64,000 nt of DNA from Enterocloster aldenensis (lineage in GTDB: Bacteria; Bacillota; Clostridia; Lachnospirales; Lachnospiraceae). Under the pieces are notes generated by a model. The model saw nothing but the letters and a program-made list of their open reading frames with translations. It did no database searches and was not told where the DNA came from. The DNA is taken from positions 1-64,000 of the forward strand of contig NZ_QVEX01000020.1 in NCBI RefSeq assembly GCF_003434055.1, written 5' to 3'. The position numbers were made by a program, and so were the translations under genes. Position 1 is the first letter of the stretch; each line of letters starts with the position of its first letter. Below, one piece after another: positions 16,533 to 23,645 of the stretch.

Positions 16533-17091
16533 CAAAAACCGTTTCCCCGTCAATCACAGAGACCCCATCCGGCGTCTCCTCATCTGGCTCAAACACAGGA
16601 AATGTCTTCATCTCGTCAAACATATCATACAACAGATCCGACTCATAATAGTTATCCAAACTCCAGACACGCCGCAGCGAATCACCATCAAAACCGCACT
16701 GGCATAATACGTCCGGGAAATCAGTGGAAAACTCTTCATCAAATCCGAAATCCTCTATTATACCTTCATCTGCACATACAAACTTCTGAACAGCCCCATC
16801 TTTACAGACCACCAGAAAAACAACATCGTCATCCAGTACAGATAAGGCCATTACAATTGCCTGAAAATGATTACCCATCTCTTTTAAAAGGTCTTCATCC
16901 AGATTCTCAGCCTGCCATACCAGTTCTTCTGAAAATACAGGAAACCACCCAAGGCCCCTGCCATAATATATCCTCAAATCCTCTATGGAATATTGCTGCA
17001 TTACCGCCTTAAACCCATTGAGCTGCTGCTCCAGTTCTTCCTGTGTCTGTTTCCTGTTCCGGATAAAATAAAATGCTTTCGTCATTCCCAT
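16522..17091 (-). CDS. Acidic protein of unknown function
   Basis: A 189-residue soluble protein I do not recognise. It is strongly acidic in its C-terminal third (FDEEFSTDFPD, FEPDEETPDG), lacks a signal peptide or membrane segment, and contains aromatic-rich segments such as GRGLGWFPVF. The start at 17091 has GGGAGG six bases before it. Together with the frameshifted small gene that overlaps its end it forms a two-gene unit; size, acidity and pairing recall immunity proteins of polymorphic toxins, but no toxin is next to it. Confidence 0.6.
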   Translation of the reverse strand: MGMTKAFYFIRNRKQTQEELEQQLNGFKAVMQQYSIEDLRIYYGRGLGWFPVFSEELVWQAENLDEDLLKEMGNHFQAIVMALSVLDDDVVFLVVCKDGAVQKFVCADEGIIEDFGFDEEFSTDFPDVLCQCGFDGDSLRRVWSLDNYYESDLLYDMFDEMKTFPVFEPDEETPDGVSVIDGETVFDGE

Positions 17092-17113
17092 ATGAAACCT
17101 CCCAGCTTCAAAG

Positions 17114-18508
17114 CTATATCAGATTCCTAAATGCCTCACTAGGTTCCCTTATGACCCGGCTGCAAAGAGCCTCGCCCTCAGCGGCCAGGCGTTCCTCATC
17201 CACACCTGTCAGGGCCCCGTCCCGGTAAACCACATTGCCGTTAATCATGGTCATCCATACCGGGCCTGTAAGCCCTGCCCTGGCAATGATGTTCTTAGGG
17301 TCATGGAGCGCGCCGGTCAGCTCCAGCACAGCGGTGTCAATCATGAACAGGTCCGCCGCCTTGCCCGGTTCCAGGGAGCCAAGGTCAGGGCGTCCCAGTG
17401 TTTTAGCGCCGTTGATGGTGGCAACCTTAAGCATCTCATAAGCCGATGCACAGCCGCCCCGCTGTTTGCTGTGGTAGGTCTGCATCAGATACGCAATCCT
17501 CAGCGCGTCCAGAAGATTGGAACTGTCGTTGGTGGCCGAGCCGTCGCAGCCAAGGCTGATGTTGATGCCGGCCTCCAGCATTTCCTTAATGTTCAGTATG
17601 GGGAAACCGCCCAGGATGGCCGGTGACGGACAGTGGGAAACCCCTGTTTTGGTGGAAGCCAGCACCCGGTATTCCTCAGGCGTCACTTCCCAGTCATGGG
17701 CATACCACACATCCTCTCCAATGAATCCCAATTCCGCACACCAGTCCATGGTCCTCTTGCCCCAGCGGGCCACCATTCCCTCATTCTCCCCTTCGCCCAG
17801 ATGGGTGTGCATACGCACGCCCTTATCCCTGGCCATGGAAACCGTCTCCTTAAAGGTATCCCTGGTACAGTTAATGGGCTGGCATGGCGCCATTACGATC
17901 TGTCTCATGGAAAATGCCCCGGGATCGTGGTACAGGCCAATCAGCCGTTCACAGTCCTTCAGGAACTCATCCGTGGTCTCCAGCATGTTGTCCGGTATGG
18001 AACTGCCCTCCGCCCTTGACAGGGTATTGGTCCCCCTTCCCGCATGATACCGGATACCCAGAAGCCCGGCGGCTTCCATCTGGCGGTCCACAGGCGTCTT
18101 GCCGGTCTTATTGGTGTAGCAGTACTGGTGGTCAAAGGCACAGGTACAGCCATGCTTGATCAGGTCCCCCAGCGCAGTAAGGCTGGAATAGTAAATCACA
18201 TCTGAATCAATGATCTGGAAAATCCTATAAATTTTATCTATCCAGTCCATGACCATCAGGTTAGGGTAATCAATGGAGGTCAGGTTCCTAACAAAGGTCT
18301 GGAAAAAATGGTGGTGGGTGTTGATTAAGCCCGGATAAACAAACTTACCGTCCCCACGTATGATTTCCGCCCCTTCTGCCTCTATATCCTTTCCGATTTC
18401 CGTTATCTTGGGACCCTCAATCAGGATATCGGAATCCCAATATACCTGGTCCCCGCTGTCACAGCTTACAATCGCTTTTGCATTTTTAATCAGTATCTTC
18501 CTGTCCAT
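17114..18508 (-). CDS. Amidohydrolase, 8-oxoguanine deaminase / chlorohydrolase family
   Basis: A 464-residue zinc amidohydrolase of the subgroup that includes 8-oxoguanine deaminase, TrzN and AtzB. The metal ligands are visible: NTHHHFFQT near residue 66, the HTHLGEGENE loop near 235, YAHDWEV with the next His, and LGCDGSATND with the late Asp near 320. Length and order match. Deamination of a purine or triazine-like ring is expected; 8-oxoguanine is the likeliest natural substrate (inference). A run of four 7-bp CTTTTAN repeats lies directly upstream of its ribosome binding site. Confidence 0.85.
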   Translation of the reverse strand: MDRKILIKNAKAIVSCDSGDQVYWDSDILIEGPKITEIGKDIEAEGAEIIRGDGKFVYPGLINTHHHFFQTFVRNLTSIDYPNLMVMDWIDKIYRIFQIIDSDVIYYSSLTALGDLIKHGCTCAFDHQYCYTNKTGKTPVDRQMEAAGLLGIRYHAGRGTNTLSRAEGSSIPDNMLETTDEFLKDCERLIGLYHDPGAFSMRQIVMAPCQPINCTRDTFKETVSMARDKGVRMHTHLGEGENEGMVARWGKRTMDWCAELGFIGEDVWYAHDWEVTPEEYRVLASTKTGVSHCPSPAILGGFPILNIKEMLEAGINISLGCDGSATNDSSNLLDALRIAYLMQTYHSKQRGGCASAYEMLKVATINGAKTLGRPDLGSLEPGKAADLFMIDTAVLELTGALHDPKNIIARAGLTGPVWMTMINGNVVYRDGALTGVDEERLAAEGEALCSRVIREPSEAFRNLI

Positions 18509-18524
18509 GAACCCTCCGCTTTGT

Positions 18525-18552
18525 CTTTTATCTTTTAACTTTTAGCTTTTCT
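18525..18552. repeat. Four tandem 7-bp repeats (CTTTTAN)
   Basis: CTTTTAT, CTTTTAA, CTTTTAG and CTTTTCT follow one another exactly 7 bases apart in the leader of the amidohydrolase gene; on the minus strand this gives an A-rich 5' untranslated stretch. It may be slippage-prone. Confidence 0.8.
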
Positions 18553-18699
18553 TATCTTAATTTACTGTTTTCCTCATCATATAGCCATGATAAAAGTATA
18601 CCATATTTTCACATAACTTCAATTATCATATGGAAATCCGTGGTGAAACCAGTGCCGGGCGGCATTAGGGCATGTTTGAAAAGGGCCCTGGAGCGTGTA

Positions 18700-19776
18700 C
18701 TATGGATTTATGGTGAAGCTGAAGGTGCGTTCAAAGTCCGTGTATCCTGCCGTCCCGTTTACATCCTTCACGGATTTTGTAATGGCATAGGTTCCTTCTT
18801 CCAGCCCGCCATAGAGGGACTCCCAATCCACTGTCAACTCCACCGGATGCCCCCGCCTGGGCTTATAGGCAATGCTGTGAAAGTAAATCCCGTCTTTCTT
18901 TAACAACGGTTCCATATCCACCCATGATTCCCCGTCATGCTTCTGAAGCCTGAAATCATCCCCAAACACAATATCCAGGTCTGTTTCATTTTCCAGTAAA
19001 AGCTTCATGGATGTCGGTGTAATATCGCTTTCATCCGCAGACATGCTGACCTCCCCCGGCAGGCCGAAGGATTCGTTCAGCCCGTTGATGGCCCTCACCT
19101 TAAGTCCCTGGGATGATAAATCGTCGTTCAAGGCCTCCACCACCCATACCCGGCCTGTTTTTCCAAGCATGATGCCGCTCCAGTTGCAGAACATCCTGCT
19201 GCAGGTTTCTTCCTCCAACTCCACGAAAAAATAAGGATTCAGATCAGCCCCAAAATCAGCTGCCAGGAATTCCTCCGGCGTATCATAGATTACCCCGTCA
19301 ACGGTAACAGGATACGACAGTTCCCCGGATAATGCGTCCCAGTCCTGTATCATCAGCTGCTGTTTTACCTTCTTAGCAAACTGTTCCACCTTGGATGCAG
19401 GAAGATCAGTGGCCAGACTGTAAAAGTCCTCAGGAACCGAATCATCGCCCGCCAGCACATCGTTCTGGTCTACAGGCTTGAAATCAGTATCCGTACCCTG
19501 GGCCGCATGGCGGGTCACATAGTCATTACTGCGGGTCACCCCGTGGGCGGCTTCCTTCCCCTGCCCTGGTGTCTGTGCTTTTATCCCGGCGCTTTCATCC
19601 GCTTCCCTCTTTGTCCCGTCCTCATCCTGACCATCACTTTCAGCCACGGCCATGGTTCCGACGCTTTCCGTTGTCCGGGAAACGGAACGTGTTTCTCCTT
19701 TGCATCCCCAAAGCAGCATTGCGCACATCACCACAGCCGTGATTTTCCTTGTTTCCCTGATGCTTTTCTTTCTCAT
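18700..19776 (-). CDS. Lipoprotein with C-terminal immunoglobulin-like domain
   Basis: A 358-residue secreted protein. A basic N-terminus and hydrophobic core end in lipobox LLWGC, so it is lipid-anchored. A low-complexity Asp/Glu/Thr linker spans about residues 30-110. A middle domain (KVEQFAKKVKQQLM, then YPVTVDGVIYDTPEEF) resembles small extracellular helical/beta modules. The last 110 residues (DITPTSMKLLLENETD to FERTFSFTINP) match the bacterial Ig-like fold often found in such lipoproteins. The ATG at 19776 has GAGAGGTGG upstream. Function unknown. Confidence 0.75.
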   Translation of the reverse strand: MRKKSIRETRKITAVVMCAMLLWGCKGETRSVSRTTESVGTMAVAESDGQDEDGTKREADESAGIKAQTPGQGKEAAHGVTRSNDYVTRHAAQGTDTDFKPVDQNDVLAGDDSVPEDFYSLATDLPASKVEQFAKKVKQQLMIQDWDALSGELSYPVTVDGVIYDTPEEFLAADFGADLNPYFFVELEEETCSRMFCNWSGIMLGKTGRVWVVEALNDDLSSQGLKVRAINGLNESFGLPGEVSMSADESDITPTSMKLLLENETDLDIVFGDDFRLQKHDGESWVDMEPLLKKDGIYFHSIAYKPRRGHPVELTVDWESLYGGLEEGTYAITKSVKDVNGTAGYTDFERTFSFTINP

Positions 19777-20074
19777 AATACCACCTCTCCATACATATCC
19801 GTCCTGTCCCAGGTGCGGATAACCCTTAAAATTCATCGCCTTCTGCCGCCTTTTCCGGCATTCTCCCCTAACCATTAATAAAAGTCCTCAATGACCTCTA
19901 CATTTTTTCCGTTTTTCCATCAAGGAGAAAAAAGAATACATTGCGCCCGTCATCCCGCTCCAGCCGCTCCGGAACAGACACCCACCACCACCACCCACGG
20001 AACAGCCATCTAATCAAAGGATATCACAATGCAGCTGATTTTCAATTAACGATACCTTAAACTTTATTAATTTT

Positions 20075-20189
20075 CAGACAGCAAAAAAGCACGGCTTCCA
20101 GAGACATTCATGTGCTGCCACATGCCAGGGCGTATTTGAAAATCCAAAACACACCATGTCCCTGGAAACCGTACTCTGCTGCTGCCTGC
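20075..20189. repeat. Imperfect 115-bp hairpin with nested short repeat
   Basis: Long inverted arms (CAGACAGCA..ACGGCTTCCAG at 20075-20106 and its imperfect complement ending near 20189) enclose a loop that contains a copy of the dispersed motif GGGCGTATTTGAAAATCC with AAAACACACC. On the minus strand the structure ends in GTGCTTTTTTGC, so it may terminate the ATPase transcript. It fills part of the 429-base gap 19777-20205; I see nothing coding there. Confidence 0.6.
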
Positions 20190-20223
20190 TAATCCAACAG
20201 GTCCGTTAATCCAACAGGTTCGT
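20190..20223. repeat. 17-bp tandem duplication at the ATPase stop codon
   Basis: TAATCCAACAGGTCCGT (20190-20206) and TAATCCAACAGGTTCGT (20207-20223) lie head to tail with one difference. The second copy encodes the last residues (NLLD) and stop of the ATPase; the first repeats them out of use downstream. Confidence 0.8.
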
Positions 20224-22281
20224 CATACTCTTAAGGCTGATTGCAAGGGTAGATGTATTGTGAAGCAGGGCCGATGTGGCCGGGGCAATCACTCCGCCCA
20301 CCCCAAGTAAGATAAGCGCCAGGTTAAAGCCGATGACGCACCGATAATTCCGGTCAATCCGGTCAATCAGGCCCCGGCTGATTGCCCTGAGTGTCACTAG
20401 CTGGTAAAGGTTATCCTCTGAGATTGTGATATCCGCAATCTCCCTGGCGATTTCAGCGCCTTCGCTGATTGCAATGCCCACATCCGCAGATGAAAGGGCC
20501 GGGGAATCATTGATTCCATCGCCAATCATGATGACCTTGTGTCCTTTTTTCTTTTCTGCCTCCACAAATCCCGCCTTGTCTTCAGGCAGTACCTCTGAAT
20601 AACATTCATCCACCCCGACCCTGGCTGCAATGGCCCTGGCCGTACGCTCACTGTCGCCTGTCATCATGACAATCTTAGATATCCCCTGCCTGTGAAGGGC
20701 GCTGATAACAGCGTCTGCTTCTTCCCGCAGCGGGTCCTCGATACAGATTACAGCAGCCAGCACGCCGCCGATTGCAAGATAGAGATGGGAATATTCAGAG
20801 GGCAGGCTGTCAAATGCTTCCTTTCCGTCTTCCGGTATCCTGCATCCTTCATCCTCAAAGACGAAGTGGTAGCTTCCGATTACCACCCGCTCATCTCCCA
20901 CATAGGTGGCAATACCGTGGGCCACGATATAATCCACCCTGGAATGCATTTCCTGATGTACCAGGCCCCGCTTCACCGCTTCAGTGACAACCGCATTGGC
21001 CATGGAGTGGGGAAAATGCTCCTCCAGGCAGGCTGCAATGCGAAGCAGCTCATTTTTGTCCTGTCCGTTGAATACAACTACATCTGCGACCTGGGGCCTT
21101 GCCTTTGTAAGGGTTCCTGTCTTGTCAAATACAATGGTGTCTGCTGCTGCCACTGCTTCCATATACCTGCCGCCCTTTACCGTGATATGGTAGGTGCTGG
21201 CCTCACGCATGGCTGACAGGACGGAAAGGGGCATGGCAAGCTTTAATGCACAGGAGAAATCCACCATAAGGATGGACAGTGCCTTGGTGGCATTGCGGGT
21301 CAGAAGCCATGTAAGCACAGTTCCGCCAAGGCTCCACGGTACCAGGGCATCTGCCAGTGTGGCTGCCTTTCCTTCTGCCGTGGACTTTAACTGTTCGGAT
21401 TCCTCAATCATGGTCACAATGCGCTCGAACCTGGTGGAACCGGCTGCCTTTTTAACGCACAGGGTAATCTCCCCCTCTAAAATGGCAGTCCCTGCATAAA
21501 CATACATGCCCTTTTCCTTTTTCACCGGCACGGACTCACCTGTCATGGATGCCTGGTTCACCATTGCTTCTCCTGAAGCCACCACTCCGTCCAGAGGGAT
21601 TACATTGCCCATATGTACGGTTACAAGGTCCCCTTCTATGATTCCTGAAACAGGTACTAGGACCTCGGTCCCATCCACGTTCTGCCATACCTTACTGATA
21701 TTAAGGGACATGCTTCTGGCCAAATCACCCACTGATTTCTTATGGGTCCATTCTTCTAAAAGCTCGCCGATTCCCAGCAGGAACATCACAGAACCTGCTG
21801 TATCAAAGTCCCGGCGCACAATGGATACCATAATGGCCGTGGCGTCCAGGACTTCTACTTCCAATGAACCTTTTAACAGGCAGCGGATACCTTTGATTAG
21901 ATACCTGACCGCGTGGATGGCTGTATAAACCGCCCGCAGAGGCATTGGGAAAAAGGAGTTGGTGACAACCCTGACAATTACCTTCTGAACCAGCTTCTCT
22001 TTATATTCCCTGTTCAGGGTACGCCCGCTGTTCTTCGGCACGATTTCATTCAAGCGTTCATTTTCATAGGAAAACCTGCAGATTCCTTCCAGGATTTCCC
22101 TTCTACTGCCGTCAAAAAGGATGACGGCATCAGCTGTCCTCTCATATACCTTAACGCCCGTGACCCCTGGCAGAGAACAGATATAATAGTGCAGCAAATC
22201 TGCCTGCCTGAGATTCATTTCCTTTTGATACAGGTGAATCCTAACCCTTCCCTGCAGTTCATGTCTTATTACAAATTTCAT
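20206..22281 (-). CDS. P1B-type heavy-metal-translocating ATPase without CPC motif
   Basis: A 691-residue membrane ATPase. An N-terminal HMA-like module lacks CxxC (RHELQGRVRIHLYQKE). The actuator has MTGESVPV, the P-domain DKTGTLTKARP, the HP region reads HFPHSMA, and the hinge is GDGINDSPAL, so it should be catalytically active. The metal-binding membrane helix, normally CPC, reads SCALKLAMP, with one Cys only. With FeoAB, a Fur-like gene and DUF6110 upstream, iron or another first-row metal is the probable cargo, and export the probable direction (inference). It follows a hairpin terminator after the DUF6110 gene. Confidence 0.88.
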   Translation of the reverse strand: MKFVIRHELQGRVRIHLYQKEMNLRQADLLHYYICSLPGVTGVKVYERTADAVILFDGSRREILEGICRFSYENERLNEIVPKNSGRTLNREYKEKLVQKVIVRVVTNSFFPMPLRAVYTAIHAVRYLIKGIRCLLKGSLEVEVLDATAIMVSIVRRDFDTAGSVMFLLGIGELLEEWTHKKSVGDLARSMSLNISKVWQNVDGTEVLVPVSGIIEGDLVTVHMGNVIPLDGVVASGEAMVNQASMTGESVPVKKEKGMYVYAGTAILEGEITLCVKKAAGSTRFERIVTMIEESEQLKSTAEGKAATLADALVPWSLGGTVLTWLLTRNATKALSILMVDFSCALKLAMPLSVLSAMREASTYHITVKGGRYMEAVAAADTIVFDKTGTLTKARPQVADVVVFNGQDKNELLRIAACLEEHFPHSMANAVVTEAVKRGLVHQEMHSRVDYIVAHGIATYVGDERVVIGSYHFVFEDEGCRIPEDGKEAFDSLPSEYSHLYLAIGGVLAAVICIEDPLREEADAVISALHRQGISKIVMMTGDSERTARAIAARVGVDECYSEVLPEDKAGFVEAEKKKGHKVIMIGDGINDSPALSSADVGIAISEGAEIAREIADITISEDNLYQLVTLRAISRGLIDRIDRNYRCVIGFNLALILLGVGGVIAPATSALLHNTSTLAISLKSMTNLLD

Positions 22282-22302
22282 CGCTGATTGCTCCTCATCT
22301 GG

Positions 22303-22337
22303 TAAAAAAGTACCGCCCAGGGAATCTCCCCGGGCGG
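22303..22337 (-). terminator. Intrinsic terminator between DUF6110 and ATPase genes
   Basis: On the minus strand arms CCGCCC and GGGCGG enclose a further pairing loop and are followed by TACTTTTTT. It stands 21 bases before the ATPase start codon, so it may end the upstream transcript or attenuate read-through into the ATPase gene. Confidence 0.75.
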
Positions 22338-22357
22338 ATTACATGGCGGATTTAACC

Positions 22358-22675
22358 TTACTCCGTAACCTCGTCTGCCGGAGCCTGCGTTTCCATTAAC
22401 TCATCTGCGTCTTCTGCTACGCTCTCATCCTCAAACACATCTTCCTGCCTGCGCTTTTCATTGATGTCCTTTGCTTCTGCCAGGATATCTTCTGCATTCT
22501 CCTGAATATTGGTAGCTGTGGTCATCACACAATCCTTTGCCCTTAAACCGGCTGCAAGGCAGTTAATATAAAACTTCTTGGCATCTGTACTTGCCAGTAC
22601 CTTTACTCCCGCTGTTCCAAACAGGACGCCTCCTAAAAAAAGGCCAATTTTTTTGCACTTAAAACAATCAATCAT
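22358..22675 (-). CDS. DUF6110 family protein
   Basis: A 105-residue protein with one N-terminal hydrophobic segment (IGLFLGGVLFGTAGVKVL) preceded by a CFKC pair, the family-typical TDAKKFYINC..GLRAKDCVM helix, and a long acidic tail from residue 70. DUF6110 proteins are often found between ferrous-iron uptake genes and P1B ATPases in Clostridia, as here, but have no described function. The single helix and charged tail suggest a small membrane-attached adaptor or metal-handling subunit (inference). Confidence 0.8.
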   Translation of the reverse strand: MIDCFKCKKIGLFLGGVLFGTAGVKVLASTDAKKFYINCLAAGLRAKDCVMTTATNIQENAEDILAEAKDINEKRRQEDVFEDESVAEDADELMETQAPADEVTE

Positions 22676-22875
22676 TTCCTAATCCTCCTACTTATGCCTG
22701 TAACCATTGTACATTGTCATTACAAAACAAAATATCATGGCCCAGGCCCAGAATTTGTGGTGTTTCATCTTCTGTCACTTTCTTATATGGAAATTTTACC
22801 TTTTGTTTACAGTTTTGATACTACCCCCGTCACCCCCGGTTAGTCAATTCCAACAAACCTTATTGAGAAATTGTA

Positions 22876-23247
22876 TCAATTAATCCGGTTAATTCTGAAT
22901 ACAGTGTATCCGGAATCCTTTACAGCATCCTTTAAAGCCTTGTCTTCATACTCCTGTTTCATGTAAACACTGGCCTCTCCTGCTTCCAAATCCACACGGG
23001 CCCATATGCCGTCCATGCTGTTCAATGCATTTTCCACATGCACTGCACAGTTCCCGCAGGACATTCCATCTACCTTAAGGATGCAGTGGTGAGGGTAGTG
23101 GGACAAATCCTTATCTTTTACTTTTACCCTTTTAGGAGCCTTGTCGCCGGATGAACCGCAGCAGCCGGATGTCAGGCGCTTCAGGTAGCTTCTGATACCA
23201 AATACGCAAACAACAATTAATATGGTGCAAATGACTGCTGTTGACAA
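22876..23247 (-). CDS. FeoB-associated Cys-rich membrane segment fused to an HMA domain
   Basis: A 123-residue protein in two parts. Residues 1-40 have one membrane helix followed by CCGSSG, like the small Cys-rich proteins that accompany FeoB. Residues 55-123 form an HMA metallochaperone domain with the binding loop MSCGNC. The start is TTG at 23247, supported by AAGGAGG six to seven bases before it; no in-frame ATG is nearer. It overlaps the fur-like gene by 31 bases. Likely passes metal at the inner membrane face between FeoB and the ATPase (inference). Confidence 0.82.
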   Translation of the reverse strand: MSTAVICTILIVVCVFGIRSYLKRLTSGCCGSSGDKAPKRVKVKDKDLSHYPHHCILKVDGMSCGNCAVHVENALNSMDGIWARVDLEAGEASVYMKQEYEDKALKDAVKDSGYTVFRINRIN

Positions 23248-23495
23248 TCTTCTTCCTCCTTCGGTGAAGAGTATTGGTATGTCCTGGCAAGGACACCCAT
23301 TTCCTCAAGTGTGCTGACAGTCCGGTAGACAGTGGCCATTCCAAGGTTTGGGTCCAGCTTGCGGGCCTCATAATAAATATCCTTGCAGCTTGTCCATCTG
23401 CCTTCCAGAATAACATCCAAAAGCATTCTTCTCTGCTGGGTTATACGCTTTCCCCTTTTTTGGAATTCATCAATCACCTGCTCTTTTTCCCACAT
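23217..23495 (-). CDS. Short Fur-family regulator, DNA-binding domain only
   Basis: A 92-residue protein that matches the winged-helix domain of Fur: KRITQQRRMLLDVI, then the recognition region MATVYRTVSTLEEMGVL. Normal Fur is about 140 residues with a C-terminal metal-binding dimerisation domain; here only a short tail (YSSPKEEEDCQQQ) follows, without the HHHD/HxH metal ligands. The ribosome binding site of the next gene lies inside its last codons, so the short form appears to be the intended one. GGAGGG precedes its ATG. Iron sensing by the usual mechanism seems impossible. Confidence 0.82.
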   Translation of the reverse strand: MWEKEQVIDEFQKRGKRITQQRRMLLDVILEGRWTSCKDIYYEARKLDPNLGMATVYRTVSTLEEMGVLARTYQYSSPKEEEDCQQQSFAPY

Positions 23496-23530
23496 ATGGT
23501 TCCCTCCTTACGTGATTCTAAGCGCCCAAA

Positions 23531-23596
23531 GAGCGTGTCTTCAAGTTAGTGTGTGCCCTTAAACACACCCTAGGAAATAAATTTCCAGACACGCTC
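23531..23596. repeat. 66-bp palindromic repeat between feoB and fur-like gene
   Basis: Outer arms GAGCGTGTCT and AGACACGCTC are perfect complements; an inner pair GTGTGTG/CACAC and a GGAAAtaaaTTTCC palindrome lie between them. Related motifs (GGCGTGTTTGGAAA) recur near 10726, 14389, 18668, 20127 and 47087, always intergenic. Confidence 0.75.
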
Positions 23597-23645
23597 CTGG
23601 TACAGTACTTCACAGGTTCATATATAATTTACATACAATCCGTTA

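Noticed and set aside
18525..18552. Possible CRISPR-like repeats
   Set aside because: Units are 7 bases without spacers; this is simple tandem sequence. No CRISPR array or cas gene occurs in the window.
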